Below are positions 37,639 to 46,625 of a DNA stretch of 64,000 nt, in pieces. Numbering within the stretch: position 1 is the stretch's first letter; every line of letters starts with the position of its first letter. Source of the DNA: Nonomuraea zeae (GTDB lineage: Bacteria > Actinomycetota > Actinomycetes > Streptosporangiales > Streptosporangiaceae); the NCBI RefSeq assembly GCF_005889725.1, contig NZ_VCKX01000020.1, positions 1 to 64,000 on the forward strand. Reading direction: 5' to 3'. The notes under the pieces were generated by a model. It did no database searches. It was not told where the DNA came from and saw nothing but the letters and a program-made list of their open reading frames with translations. The position numbers and the translations under genes are program-made.

Positions 37639-37961
37639 CAGGCGCCGCCCAGGGACATGGACGTCGAGCCGGCGAGTTCTCCGTCGGCCAGGAACACCAC
37701 TCGGGCCGCCCACCCGGCGCACCAAGGCTCGTGGATGGCCAGCGGTACGACAGCGCCACCGTCACAGCGGGTACGCGATAGCCGCAGGATCTCCACTCCC
37801 GCGGCGGTGTCCAGCGCACCCGTCGGCTCGCCGACGGGCAGGCGCCGCTCCGGCCCCACGACTCCGGCCGCCTCGCCGCCTGAGATGTCGCGGTTCACTC
37901 TCTTGAACGCATGCACATCGCCGAACACGCGCGTCGCCTCCTCCAACCCCACCAGGGTCAT
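37635..37961 (-). pseudogene. ABC transporter ATPase with internal deletion
   Basis: The 108-codon frame joins an N-terminal strand (LVGLEEATRVFGDVHAFKRVN) to the post-Walker-B half (PVGEPTGALDTAAGVEILRL, then the switch region VPLAIHEPWCAGWAARVVFLADGELA). The segment with Walker A, the Q loop and the LSGGQ signature, about 110 residues, has been removed without breaking the frame. The remnant cannot bind and hydrolyse ATP. Start ATG 37961. It still overlaps the permease start, preserving the operon layout. Confidence 0.75.
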
Positions 37962-38230
37962 GCAGGCCCGGCCGACAGGCAGAGTCCAGATTCCCATTGC
38001 TCAGCAACGCGACCAGCCGAGCTCGATCGGCGTAGATACCGAGTATGCATACGTGGTATGCACCTGACAAGGAGATGCAGAGCTTTGGCAGAAACACGAC
38101 GTTCGTCTTCAACTCGCGCAGTCGTCAGCTGATCCGCGATCGGTCGACTGCTCTCCTTGATGCTGGAGCAGTTCCTGGTGGACCGAGCGATGGTGCATGG
38201 GTCGCTGACGTTGCTCTCTATGCTGCTCCG

Positions 38231-38722
38231 ATGGCTGATTCTCCCCCGCCTGCAGGCCACGCCGGCGCCGTCGTGCGCGCTCGTCCCGGCCACGCCTGTG
38301 CAGTGATGGTTATGGGGGCCGCGCTCACAGTGACCGCCTTCCTCCCATGGACGGGCTTCACCGCCCCAACCCATCAGCCAAGCACCGGCCTGGGCAGCGC
38401 CTTCGCCTACGAACTCCCCGGCATCGACAGCGTTTTGGGCGTTTGCACGCTCGTGGCGGGGGCCGGCACGGCGGCGCTTGGATGCACCGAGCTGCTCACC
38501 CGTCGCCAGCTGACAGTGTTCACGGTCATCCCCGGGGCGCTCGCGGTTTTGGCCCTGGCGCTCTTCGCCATCAGATCAGGTGGCATCGCAGCTCTCATAG
38601 CCCACGATCCCTGGGCGTCTTGGCATGAACCCACGCTCAGGCCGGGCTGGTTTGTCGCTCTCGCATCAGCAATGGCCGTGACTGTCCTCGCTTGTCGGTC
38701 CCTCACCCGACGACGCCCATAA
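38231..38722 (+). CDS. Small four-helix membrane protein, unknown function
   Basis: From ATG 38231 the 163-residue protein has four predicted membrane helices: CAVMVMGAALTVTAFLPW, SVLGVCTLVAGAGTAALGC, FTVIPGALAVLALALFAI and WFVALASAMAVTVLACRSL, with a basic C-terminus. The frame is open further upstream, but that part overlaps the divergent promoter region and has no hydrophobic character. The FLPW motif after helix 1 is common in actinobacterial hypothetical membrane proteins. No functional assignment. Confidence 0.6.
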   Translation: MADSPPPAGHAGAVVRARPGHACAVMVMGAALTVTAFLPWTGFTAPTHQPSTGLGSAFAYELPGIDSVLGVCTLVAGAGTAALGCTELLTRRQLTVFTVIPGALAVLALALFAIRSGGIAALIAHDPWASWHEPTLRPGWFVALASAMAVTVLACRSLTRRRP

Positions 38723-38815
38723 CGAAGCGCGGCATCAAGACCATCATTGCCCGACGCGGCATCTTCCACGGCTCAGCTTTGGGCAAGGTTCGCTGGAAGG
38801 TCGAGCGCGCGCTGT
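38723..38815 (+). pseudogene. IS5 family transposase, short C-terminal relic
   Basis: The peptide KRGIKTIIARRGIFHGSALGKVRWKVERAL resembles the IS5-group tail RRxGIxxxIARRGxxHGSGLGxxRWVVERT, which contains the catalytic Glu. The match ends after about 31 residues and nothing of the element is left on either side. Confidence 0.5.
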
Positions 38816-39438
38816 GCACCGCGAGGCGCTCTGTTGCATCCACGCTTCAGCCGGGAGGGACTTGAGTGGAGGTTCTTGGGTCTGATGGCACGGGTGGGGA
38901 GGTGGTGCCGCACATATGCCTCGCACCGCCTCGCGATAGACGAGCCCGTCCCTGACTGGCTGTGGACCGTCGCCCGTGCGGTCATACTCGACACGTTGTC
39001 CAGCGCGTCAGCTTAGCTGCACGTCAAGATGGAGTGCGGCCTATGCACCTTCCGCAAGGTCTCCCGCGGACGCATTCCCCTCCACCACGCCGGTGTCCAG
39101 ACCAACCCCCACCGCGCATATCCCCCGGCCATGGACCGTATCGCCACCCAACTGCCTGACCGAAGAGCGCGGAACCGCCCGATGGGTGCCCGTCGCAGCC
39201 GGACACCGGACACACGAAATAGAGCTCGCGGGCAGTGCAGTCGGCGGCCCCCGGCGGCGACCGGCCCCTGGCGATCCTGACACCGCCGCCTGCCGGTCCC
39301 CCGATGACAAAGGCGCGCCTGGCTGTCCGCGTCCTCGTAGGCTCCCATGACACCTGGCTTCCCGGCCCGTTGAGCGTCGCCGGCACAAACCAACCGGCTC
39401 GGGCCTTGCATGTAGATATCCGCCTTCCCGGACAGCTT
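38816..39438. other. Gap with no recognisable gene
   Basis: Several short frames on both strands lack ribosome-binding sites and family motifs. Probably eroded sequence next to the IS5 and peptidase relics. Confidence 0.45.
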
Positions 39439-40204
39439 TCAAGCGACCTCTGACGAAGGCGCGGTCCAGGTGTTGCACGAGGCGGCGTCGCCGGTGGCGA
39501 AGCCGCGCTTGAGCCACATGCGCACGTTGGCGGTCTTGCCGTACAGCCTTTCCTCGCCGGGTTCGTCACCCCCGATGAGCCCTTGGAGCTCCTTCCAGTC
39601 GTGCGTGCTGCGGCCGGGGACGGGCCAGATGCTCTTGATGAACGCTCCTGCCAGGCAGTCACTTTGAAGGCTGTGGCGGCGCAATCGCTCTGCACGTTCA
39701 GACTTGCTGTCATAGAAGGCCTCGACATCCACGCTGAAGGAGATGCCGACGAGCCGCTGGACGTGGTAGGCGTACACTGCGGCGGCGTTGTACATCAGCC
39801 ACAGGTCGGAAGGATCGTCCAGCCGTGACTTGCCGGGTTTGAAGGCGACCGTGGGGGGTCCTCGCAGTAGACGGCGCCGGAGTCCTGCTTGCGGCCGATG
39901 CCGCAATACGAGCCCGTCACGAACTTCAGGCGAGGGGCCTCGAACCGCACCCCGTTCTCCGACAGGTGCTGCTCCCAGGTGGATTCGAGACACTGTACGA
40001 CGGTAGCGAGGTAACGCTTGGCCGCCGCCTGGTTGTTGCGCTTGACGGGCGGCTCCTCGCACGTCGACTCGGGCAGCCTGCCCATTTTGTACAGGCCGTT
40101 GTCCGTCAAGACCCGTGCTTGACGAGATAGGCAGTCGCGGCCGCCGGCCCGCTCAGCAGTAGGGTCGCGGCGCAGGTCAGGGCGGCGATCAGTGGAATCT
40201 TCAT
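39439..40204 (-). pseudogene. Neutral zinc metallopeptidase-like secreted protein, frameshifted and lacking the active site
   Basis: Starting at ATG 40204 there is a clean signal peptide (MKIPLIAALTCAATLLLSGP to AAATA). After a break near 40115 the frame continues NGLYKMGRLPESTCEEPPVKRNN, RYLATVVQCLESTWEQHL and RLKFVTGSYCG; after a second near 39860 it gives VEAFYDSKSERAERLRRHSLQSDCLAGAF and a C-terminal domain to 39439. The family's HEYGHHVQ metal site reads AVYAYHVQ here, so both His and the Glu are gone. It is a relic twice over: broken frame and lost catalysis. The active-site loss may have come first, as some family members are pseudo-enzymes. Confidence 0.75.
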
Positions 40205-40450
40205 GGCGGGAGACTAGGGCTGGCACGTCACAGGGGGCGAGCGCAAATCCGGACCCGGCTGCGATGGCATCAGAGATTGGCGGAGATCAAGCGCACGTTG
40301 GCATCCATCCGGCGATTCGCGCCTGCGACAGGACATAACGTGCCGGTCAGCCTCATCATTAACTGATTCCTGCGGCGCATGAGCGTCTCTCAGCAAGGGC
40401 GTCCCACCGCTGCCAAGTTCCAAGTTTCTCATGAGAAGGAGAACCTTGCG

Positions 40451-41029
40451 ATGAACGCAGACGACATTGAACTCACTGTCGAGGAGGCCCGCGCCCGCTT
40501 GGGCGACGTGGCGAACCGCGCCGACCAAGCCGGGCAGATCACCTACCTGACGCGCAACGGCCGGCGGGTCGCGGCCATCGTTCCCCTCCATCGCACCGCG
40601 GAGGCGGCCGACGTCATCGTCATGACGTCGGTGGATCTCATCGCCGAGGAGACTGGCGCAACCGTTGAGAACGTACACGCGGCGATTGAGCACGTCAGTG
40701 CTCTGGCTGTCGGGGAATCGATTGTGACCAGTGATGACCACGATCTGGTGGGCATGGACAGGGTCGCCCTCTCCGCCGTCTACGAGCAGCTTGGCCGGAC
40801 CATCAGATTCATCCGTTCGAGGGAGGACGGTGAGCGCGATACCGTGACATTCACCATCAAAGATCTCGAGATCACCGAGACCTCCATCGTGAACGGCATC
40901 GCTCAAACCCATACCGACACGGGAGCCGGTCTGCGTGACATCGACGCGTACCTGAATGAGCGCGCCACAGACCTCATAGCCGAGGGTTACAGCGAGGATC
41001 TGCCGACGATCTGGGACGGCTCGTCGTAG
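40451..41029 (+). CDS. Phd/YefM-type antitoxin domain protein with C-terminal extension
   Basis: ATG 40451 follows AAGGAG by about 9 bp. The N-terminal 45 residues of 192 (LTVEEARARLGDVANRADQAGQITYLTRNGRRVAAIVP) match the Phd/YefM fold that binds DNA and neutralises a toxin. The remaining 145 residues are unusual for an antitoxin (which normally totals 80-95), acidic and helical, and include VTFTIKDLEITETSIVNGIAQTH. No RelE, Doc or PIN toxin follows. It could be a solitary regulator or a fusion in which the extension has replaced the toxin-binding tail. Confidence 0.7.
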   Translation: MNADDIELTVEEARARLGDVANRADQAGQITYLTRNGRRVAAIVPLHRTAEAADVIVMTSVDLIAEETGATVENVHAAIEHVSALAVGESIVTSDDHDLVGMDRVALSAVYEQLGRTIRFIRSREDGERDTVTFTIKDLEITETSIVNGIAQTHTDTGAGLRDIDAYLNERATDLIAEGYSEDLPTIWDGSS

Positions 41030-41330
41030 CGGTGCTCCTGCTCGTCGCCTGGTCGCCGGCGTCGTCGACCCGCAGGAGCAGGGCAGGAAGTGGGCCACGT
41101 GCATGCGCGAGCACGGCACGCCGGTGGAGGAGCCCCGAGCGAAACGGCGCCGGCGCCTGAGTGTGCTCGCCCAGCAGGCCGGCAAGGGCAAGGTCCGCGT
41201 TCGCCCGCGGCAAGTCGTCGCACGCAGTGTCGCAAGCGAGACCGGAGCTACGCGGTCTCGCACTACGTCGCAAAAGACGCTGTCGATAGAGGTGGAGGCG
41301 GGACCCGCCGTCCAGGACCTCTTTGCCTGA
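41030..41330 (+). pseudogene. Possible fragment of a small exported lipoprotein
   Basis: One frame reads AGVVDPQEQGRKWATCMREHGTPVEEP, which recalls the CMREHG(V)xxPDP segment of actinobacterial lipoproteins. There is no signal peptide or start in register, and downstream residues look random. Low confidence. Confidence 0.3.
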
Positions 41331-41478
41331 CCCACATGACTACATGACCAGACTCGTGCGTATGGTTCAATGAACTTGTCGGTACGTCAGCGGCACCGGT
41401 GGCGGTGAGCTGTCCGCGACGGGCGACCAGCGTGGCCGAGGCACTGTGGACAGATGAGATGACAAGGATGCCGATTTG

Positions 41479-42303
41479 ATGAAGACGTATGTGATCACCG
41501 GTGGCACCGACGGCATCGGTGCGGCGCTGGCCCGCACGCTGTTCTCACGAGGTGATAGAGCCGTGGTGATCGGGACCGATCCGGCGAAGGGCGAGCGGCT
41601 CGTGGCCGAGGCCGCCTCGGCGCCGGGAAGCGCGGCGTTCGTCGAAGCCGACCTCAGCCTGGTCTCCAGCACCCGCCGCACCATTGACAGGCTCGCCGAG
41701 GAGTATCCGGCCATCGACGGCGTGGTGCTGTGCGCACGGTTCATGCGCTCCAACCGGTCGGTGACCGCCGAGGGGTTCGAGGACAACTTCGCCCTGTTCT
41801 ACCTCAGCCGCCTGCTGTTCAGCTACGGGCTGCTCGGTCAGCTGGAGAAGACGGCCCGGCCGGTGATCGTGAACGTCGCCGGTCCCGGCCATGACACGCC
41901 GATCGCCTGGGACGATCTGCAGAGCGCCCGTCAGTACGACCTGGTAAACGCGATGTTCATGACCGGGCGCCTGAACGATCTGCTCGGAGTGACCTTCGCC
42001 GAGCGGCACGGCGATGGGCCGGTGCGATACGTGCTCTTCCATCCCAGCACCACGGCGACCAGTTACGCGGGTGAGTTCGACCCGCAGACCGCCGCCTACC
42101 TCCGGCAGCAGCGGATGATGGCCAAACCCGCGACCGATGTGGTCCCGCCGCTCCTGCGGGTGCTCGATGACCCGCCGACGCCGCCCTTGACCGCGTTCAA
42201 CCTGTTCACCGAGCTCAACGTGCGCAGCAAGCTCTTCTCCCCAACGGACGCGGAACGGCTGTCCCGCCTCACCGACGAGCTGCTGGCCGGCATCACCGCG
42301 TGA
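41479..42303 (+). CDS. Short-chain dehydrogenase/reductase-like protein with altered active site
   Basis: The 274-residue protein opens with a clear Rossmann cofactor site (TYVITGGTDGIGAALARTLFSRGD) and keeps VEADLSLVSSTRRTIDRLAEEYPAIDGVVLCA, including the DLS adenine-binding motif. The Asn-Ala-Gly strand reads LCARF. Where the catalytic YxxSK should lie, the sequence is FMTGRLND, so neither Tyr nor Lys is in place. The region RSKLFSPTDAERLSRLTDELL ends the protein in the usual way. It probably binds NAD(P) but may not be a classical oxidoreductase. The first ATG after TTG 41476 is chosen as start. Confidence 0.8.
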   Translation: MKTYVITGGTDGIGAALARTLFSRGDRAVVIGTDPAKGERLVAEAASAPGSAAFVEADLSLVSSTRRTIDRLAEEYPAIDGVVLCARFMRSNRSVTAEGFEDNFALFYLSRLLFSYGLLGQLEKTARPVIVNVAGPGHDTPIAWDDLQSARQYDLVNAMFMTGRLNDLLGVTFAERHGDGPVRYVLFHPSTTATSYAGEFDPQTAAYLRQQRMMAKPATDVVPPLLRVLDDPPTPPLTAFNLFTELNVRSKLFSPTDAERLSRLTDELLAGITA

Positions 42304-42505
42304 ACCCCGAGGGCGCCGGCCAGCTGGGCGATCCCGGCCGCATGGCCGCGCAGCCCGAATGCTCACCCCCGGTGTCCCCTTCGAGCGGATTTCCATGCCG
42401 TGCTTGGCCGGGCAACGCCTGCTGGAGAGGCAGATATACGCCCGGTATACGCTCCGCGCAACGCGCTGGCCCTAAGCTTTGCGCTCATCGAAGAAGGGAT
42501 GTGCG

Positions 42506-42898
42506 ATGACGCGCAAGCATGTGCTGGTGGCCACCCTGGCCGCCGGTTTGATGTTCACCACGGTTCCCGCGTCGGCGACCGCGTACCAGGCGAATGAGAA
42601 GGCCGCATTCACCCTGAGCCAGACCTCCGGCCCCAAGGGAGGCAAGCTCGTCGTCGGCTACGCCGTCGTCTGGGCGAAGGACTTGGAGAACACGGCTCTC
42701 GTGGAGAAGAAGACCAAGGCGGTTCACACACGTCTTCCCTTCAAGAAGAGCTTCACGGTGAAGCAGGACACCTGCGTGATCGTGGCGGTGGCCGAAGGGA
42801 AGAAGGGAGTGCGGCTCCGCCTGAACGTGACCGTCGACGGCGCCGCCGTGAGCAGCAAGCGCGGGAAGGCGCCGTACTACGTTCATTGCAACGTCTAG
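42506..42898 (+). CDS. Small secreted protein, unknown function
   Basis: ATG 42506 follows AGAAGGG. The 130-residue product has a signal peptide (MTRKHVLVATLAAGLMFTTVPASATA) and a Lys-rich, beta-strand-like mature part with two cysteines (QDTCVIVAVAEG; YYVHCNV), enough for one disulfide. No family recognised. It stands alone between an SDR gene and a TIGR04222-like gene; a basic mature part suggests binding to wall polymers, but this is a guess. Confidence 0.65.
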   Translation: MTRKHVLVATLAAGLMFTTVPASATAYQANEKAAFTLSQTSGPKGGKLVVGYAVVWAKDLENTALVEKKTKAVHTRLPFKKSFTVKQDTCVIVAVAEGKKGVRLRLNVTVDGAAVSSKRGKAPYYVHCNV

Positions 42899-42966
42899 GA
42901 CCTTTGCCGAATCACGAAGCGGGGAGAGCGGCGTCAGGCGGCGCCTCGTCGAGAAGGTGGTGCGCT

Positions 42967-43476
42967 GTGGATCGCAATGAGCTGGCCTACCTCAGCGGTG
43001 GTCCTCATCGGGTGGCGCTGGCGGCTCTGGTCACCCTTGTTCTGGAGGGCCGGATGCGTCTGTCCTACGCGGGCAAGCTCTACGCGGTCGCGGGAGCCAC
43101 CGGTGGCGACCCTGTCGAGGAGATCGCGTTGCTGCAGCGTTCCACCCTCCCGGAGGCTCTCGCGGCAGTGGCGGGCCATGAGAGCGTACGGGCGGTGGAG
43201 GAAGACCTCATACGCCGTGAGCTGGTCACGCGGAGCTGGCTGGGCCGTTTCCGGCGTGCCACCCCGGCCGGCCGCAGGCTGATCGAGCAGGCCGGCCCCG
43301 CTCCCCGGGGAAGCGTGGTCGGGGTCGCGCTCGACGGCCTGGCCGGGATCTCCGATGAGAAGATCCGCCGGCAGTTCGGCGGAAGCCGCAGGAAGCGAGG
43401 TTCCCTGCGCGGCCAGGGCACGGGAGGCTGGGACGCCACAGGCAACACGCTGGGCGGTGACGGAACCCCTTCTTGA
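42967..43476 (+). CDS. TIGR04222-like domain protein, soluble form
   Basis: The GTG at 42967 opens MDRNELAYLSGGPHRVALAALVTLVLEGRMRLSYAGKLY, which matches the start of the TIGR04222 domain (DxxELAYLxGGPxRAVxxALxxLxxxGxxR). In most relatives this domain is followed by a membrane part with Gly-rich Cys motifs; here the protein is only 169 residues, with no membrane helix, and ends in a Gly/Arg-rich tail (RRKRGSLRGQGTGGWDATG). The winged-helix-like unit may bind protein partners. Function unknown. Confidence 0.7.
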   Translation: MDRNELAYLSGGPHRVALAALVTLVLEGRMRLSYAGKLYAVAGATGGDPVEEIALLQRSTLPEALAAVAGHESVRAVEEDLIRRELVTRSWLGRFRRATPAGRRLIEQAGPAPRGSVVGVALDGLAGISDEKIRRQFGGSRRKRGSLRGQGTGGWDATGNTLGGDGTPS

Positions 43477-43524
43477 CCGCGGAGAGATCACGCGCGCCTG
43501 CCCGTCCATGCAGTGATCGTCGCG

Positions 43525-44037
43525 CTAGAAGCGTTCGATGACCAGTTCCCGCAGGGGCCGTCGTCCTCGCGGGATCGCCGAGGTGCCCGGCGGGGCAGGT
43601 GCCGGATGGCCGAGCGAGATCGCCGTACGGACGTGCCACGGCTCGTGGAGGCCGGCGAGCGCGGTGGCCTTACCGGCATTCGCCGCGGGGAAGAACGAGG
43701 CCGGGCAGGTGCCGAGGCCCAGGGTGTGGGCGGCGAGCATGATGTTCTGGGCGGCCCTGCCCGCGTCGAACTCGGCGTCCTGCGTGCTCACCGTGGCGTC
43801 CACGGCCAGCAGGATCGCCACGGGCGCGCCCGCCAGATGCCCGGCGTAGGCGCCGAGCCGGCTCAGCTCCCGCAGGAGGGCCCGGTCGCGGACCGCCGCG
43901 AAACGCCACGGCTGGCGGTTGCGGGCCGAGCCCGCCCAGCGCCCCGCCTCCAGCACCGCCATCACGTGCGCGTCCTGGACGGGCGCCGCGGCGAACGTGC
44001 GGGTGGCTCTGAGACTCGTGATCAACTCCAGCGACAT
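43525..44037 (-). CDS. Nitroreductase family FMN-dependent oxidoreductase
   Basis: The 170-residue protein starts at ATG 44037. It shows the nitroreductase FMN-binding pattern: LITSLRATRTFAAAPV near the N-terminus, EAGRWAGSARNRQPWRFAAV (the SxxNxQPWxF block), DAGRAAQNIMLAAHTLGLGTCPASFF in the middle, and ISLGHPA before the C-terminus. These enzymes use FMN and NAD(P)H to reduce nitro groups, enones or flavins. The product is short for the family but has all core blocks. Convergent with the TIGR04222-like gene. Confidence 0.88.
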   Translation of the reverse strand: MSLELITSLRATRTFAAAPVQDAHVMAVLEAGRWAGSARNRQPWRFAAVRDRALLRELSRLGAYAGHLAGAPVAILLAVDATVSTQDAEFDAGRAAQNIMLAAHTLGLGTCPASFFPAANAGKATALAGLHEPWHVRTAISLGHPAPAPPGTSAIPRGRRPLRELVIERF

Positions 44038-44603
44038 GCGTGCAAGGCTAACTCCGCAGGGGGCCGTCCCTGCCGAGCCGATCAGGCCGCGTCGCCGCCC
44101 TCGGCCCGCGTGCAGGTGACGTCCATTACGAGCCGGGACGCGCCTCGCGGCAGCTGGCCGCCCTGAGCACGACCGGCTCACGTGCCGGCGTCCCCTGTAC
44201 CAGCCGCGCCGCCACCAGGGCCAACACGCCCGCCTCGTGCACCAGGACACCGGCGCTGAAGTCGATACACAACGATCGAAGGCAGAAAAGACGCGCGGTT
44301 TGGCAGATGCGAAGCCTGTGAGGCGGTGGCCGCCAGTCGATAATCGAGCGCAGGCGCATCCGACCGCCGAACAGCCCTCCTGCCGGCGATCCGGGTCAGG
44401 ACCGACGCCAAGGTCGGGTTGAGGACCCTGCGCGGCACGACGGAAAAGGGATCTCCACCTGGTCGAGCCAGGCAAAAGGACCAGCGGGCGGTGGCGGCCG
44501 GAGGGTGGACGGCCGTGCGATGGCTGCCTGCGGCAGCGCCGACGGGTCTGATCAACAGCCGCAAGTCTGGTGCTGACAACTGATTCATAACGGGGAAGGG
44601 CTC
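44038..44603. other. Gap with decayed sequence only
   Basis: A minus-strand stretch at about 44126-44280 (DFSAGVLVHEAGVLALVAARLVQGTPA) has coding character but neither start nor known family. The final 100 bp form the promoter region of the surface protein at 44604; no clear -35/-10 pair was chosen. Confidence 0.4.
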
Positions 44604-45857
44604 GTGCACACATCTCAGGAGAGGCGTCGCCTCTCCCGTACAACATCCGCGTTGATGAGTACGTTCATCATCGTCGTCTGCTCCATGTTCATGGCGGCGC
44701 CGCCGACGCCGGCCTCGGCAGCGGCGACGAAGCAGTTCACCTACACCTGCAGCGGCCAGCCGTTCACGAACACCTCGATCACGGTGGGGCTCAGCGCGCC
44801 TGACTCGGTGACGGCGGGCCAGAGCTTCACCCTGACGGTGAACATCCCCGCGCTGACGCTGGCGACGGCGCCGGCTGCCGCCACCACCGTGCAGGCGACC
44901 TTGGCGCTCACGCCAACAGGTGGCAGCAGCTCCGACACCGCCGCGAAGCCAGGAGCGACGGTCACGGCCGGGCAGACGGCTGTGCCCGCCGGCACCGTCA
45001 CGTACCAAGTCACGGCGGCCACCAGCGCCGCGACGAAGGTCAGCATCAAGCCCGGTGAGCTGAAGCTCGCCCTGACCAGCGCCTCGAGCACCGCCACGAT
45101 CTGCACCACGACATCCACAGAGGTCTTGGACGTGCCGATCGGCACCGGCGGCGGCACCGATGAGGCCATCGTCGCCTACGACTGCATCCTCCCCGGCGTC
45201 AGCGATGACCACGCCGAGGTGGACATCAAGGTCGTCATGACCACCCCCACCAACGCCACGGCCAACGCCGACGCCTCGATCACCTGGACAGGCACCATCC
45301 AGAGCACCGGTGACGCCCTCAAACCCCCCGCCGGTGTCGTCATCACAGGCGCCAAGCTCTTCGCCACCATCGAAGCGAGCGGCGCGGGTGTCCCCGCCAC
45401 CGCGACGGGCGAGGCCGCCCTCAATGTCACGGCGGGCTCGGACATCACGACACTGCCCACCATCACCATCAAGGTCAAGCCGACCACGGCGGGGACCGTG
45501 TCGCTGACCGCGGGCGACCTCGCCCTCGGCCCCACCTCGACCTCGCCCGTGATCAAATGCACGGCCCCGGCCACCGGCCTCAAGGCCTACACGTTCACGG
45601 TGGCCAATGCCTCGACCAGTCCGAGCCCCACGACCAGTGACGCCCCCACCACGACCCGCACCGCCACCATAACCATCACCCCTCCGGCCAAGAAGCCCTC
45701 GACGAGGAAGTCCCAGACACCCAAGGCGGGCGCGGACACCGGCGCCGGCGGCACGACGGGCCCTGACGGGCGGTTGTTCATCCTGACCGGCACGGCTCTG
45801 GTCGCCGCCGCCGCGATCGGCGGGCTGGTCATGCGGCGCCGTTCCCTCAAGAGCTGA
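44604..45857 (+). CDS. Cell-surface protein with two disulfide Ig-like domains and a sorting-type tail
   Basis: GTG 44604 follows GGGGAAGG. The 417-residue product has a signal peptide (TTSALMSTFIIVVCSMFMAAPP to ASAAA), two similar beta-rich domains (KQFTYTCSGQPFTNTSITVGLSAPDSVTAGQSFTL; IVAYDCILPGVSDDHAEVDIKVVMTTPTN), each with a Cys pair, and a Ser/Thr/Pro-rich stalk. The end carries KAGADTGAGG, a hydrophobic segment (LFILTGTALVAAAAIGGLV) and a basic MRRRSLKS tail. This is the architecture of sortase substrates, though the motif is not a canonical LPxTG. The sortase gene follows 6 bp later. Confidence 0.8.
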   Translation: MHTSQERRRLSRTTSALMSTFIIVVCSMFMAAPPTPASAAATKQFTYTCSGQPFTNTSITVGLSAPDSVTAGQSFTLTVNIPALTLATAPAAATTVQATLALTPTGGSSSDTAAKPGATVTAGQTAVPAGTVTYQVTAATSAATKVSIKPGELKLALTSASSTATICTTTSTEVLDVPIGTGGGTDEAIVAYDCILPGVSDDHAEVDIKVVMTTPTNATANADASITWTGTIQSTGDALKPPAGVVITGAKLFATIEASGAGVPATATGEAALNVTAGSDITTLPTITIKVKPTTAGTVSLTAGDLALGPTSTSPVIKCTAPATGLKAYTFTVANASTSPSPTTSDAPTTTRTATITITPPAKKPSTRKSQTPKAGADTGAGGTTGPDGRLFILTGTALVAAAAIGGLVMRRRSLKS

Positions 45858-45863
45858 GACGAG

Positions 45864-46625
45864 ATGCCGGGTCAGCATCCGTACGACGGCGCTCCCGTGC
45901 CTGCTCCGCCACCCGAAGACAGAGGCGGCGCCATGCTCATGGCCGCCCTGATCCTGGCCGCCGTCGCGGGCGTGGCGGCGGTCGTGACGGGCCTGCTGAT
46001 AGTGCTGGACTCGCCCGGAGACTACGGCCTGCAGAGCAAAAGGGACACCCTGGACCTGCAGGCGCAGCCGGAGCAGGGCGGCCAGCCGGCGCAGGCGCTC
46101 TTCCAGGCGCCGGCCGACGTGCCGCCGCCGTTGCCGCAGATCACCCCGGCGCCTGCGATGCTGCCGTCGACCCCGATCAGGATCATGATCAAGCGGCTGG
46201 GCATCGATGCGCCCATCGAGTCGGTGGGCCTGGCCAGGGACGGCGCGATCGAGGTGCCCCCGGCGGACAACGTCAATCTGGTCGGCTGGTACCGGAACAT
46301 GTCCACCCCAGGTGAGGCGGGCCCGGCAGTGCTGCTCGGACACAAGGACACGCGCACACGCGACGCCGTGTTCGCCCGGCTGCGGGAGATCAAGAACGGC
46401 GACGTGGTCGAGGTCAAGCGCCAGGACAAGACGACCGTGGTCTTCACCGTCGGCGGCGTCGAGCAGACGGGCAAGAAGACCTTCCCGACCCAGCGCGTAT
46501 ACGGGCCCCGGGACAACGCCCAGCTCCACCTCATCACCTGCGGCGGCGACTTCGATCGGATCACCGGACACTACCCCGACAACGTCATCGTCTACGCGAC
46601 GATGACGAGCTCGCATCGAAGCTGA
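45864..46625 (+). CDS. Class F sortase
   Basis: The 253-residue protein has one N-terminal membrane anchor (AMLMAALILAAVAGVAAVVTGLLIVL) and an extracellular sortase barrel. Catalytic residues are visible: His in GPAVLLGHKDTRTRDAVFARL, Cys in QLHLITCGGDFDRITGHYPDNVIVYA, with the Arg in FDRITGHY. The TCGG...TGHYxDNVIVYA ending is typical of actinobacterial class F. It lies directly downstream of a surface protein with a sorting-like tail, so it probably anchors that protein to the wall or stem peptide. Confidence 0.9.
   Translation: MPGQHPYDGAPVPAPPPEDRGGAMLMAALILAAVAGVAAVVTGLLIVLDSPGDYGLQSKRDTLDLQAQPEQGGQPAQALFQAPADVPPPLPQITPAPAMLPSTPIRIMIKRLGIDAPIESVGLARDGAIEVPPADNVNLVGWYRNMSTPGEAGPAVLLGHKDTRTRDAVFARLREIKNGDVVEVKRQDKTTVVFTVGGVEQTGKKTFPTQRVYGPRDNAQLHLITCGGDFDRITGHYPDNVIVYATMTSSHRS

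Noticed and set aside
35971-38067. A 698-codon open frame on the plus strand opposite the permease
   Set aside because: It is antisense to a protein with clear FtsX motifs and consists of low-complexity Arg/His/Gln sequence, the normal artefact of GC-rich genes.
41365-41375. Near-palindrome GTTCAATGAAC upstream of the SDR gene
   Set aside because: Short arms, no adjacent regulator and no clear promoter; expected by chance in a window of this size.
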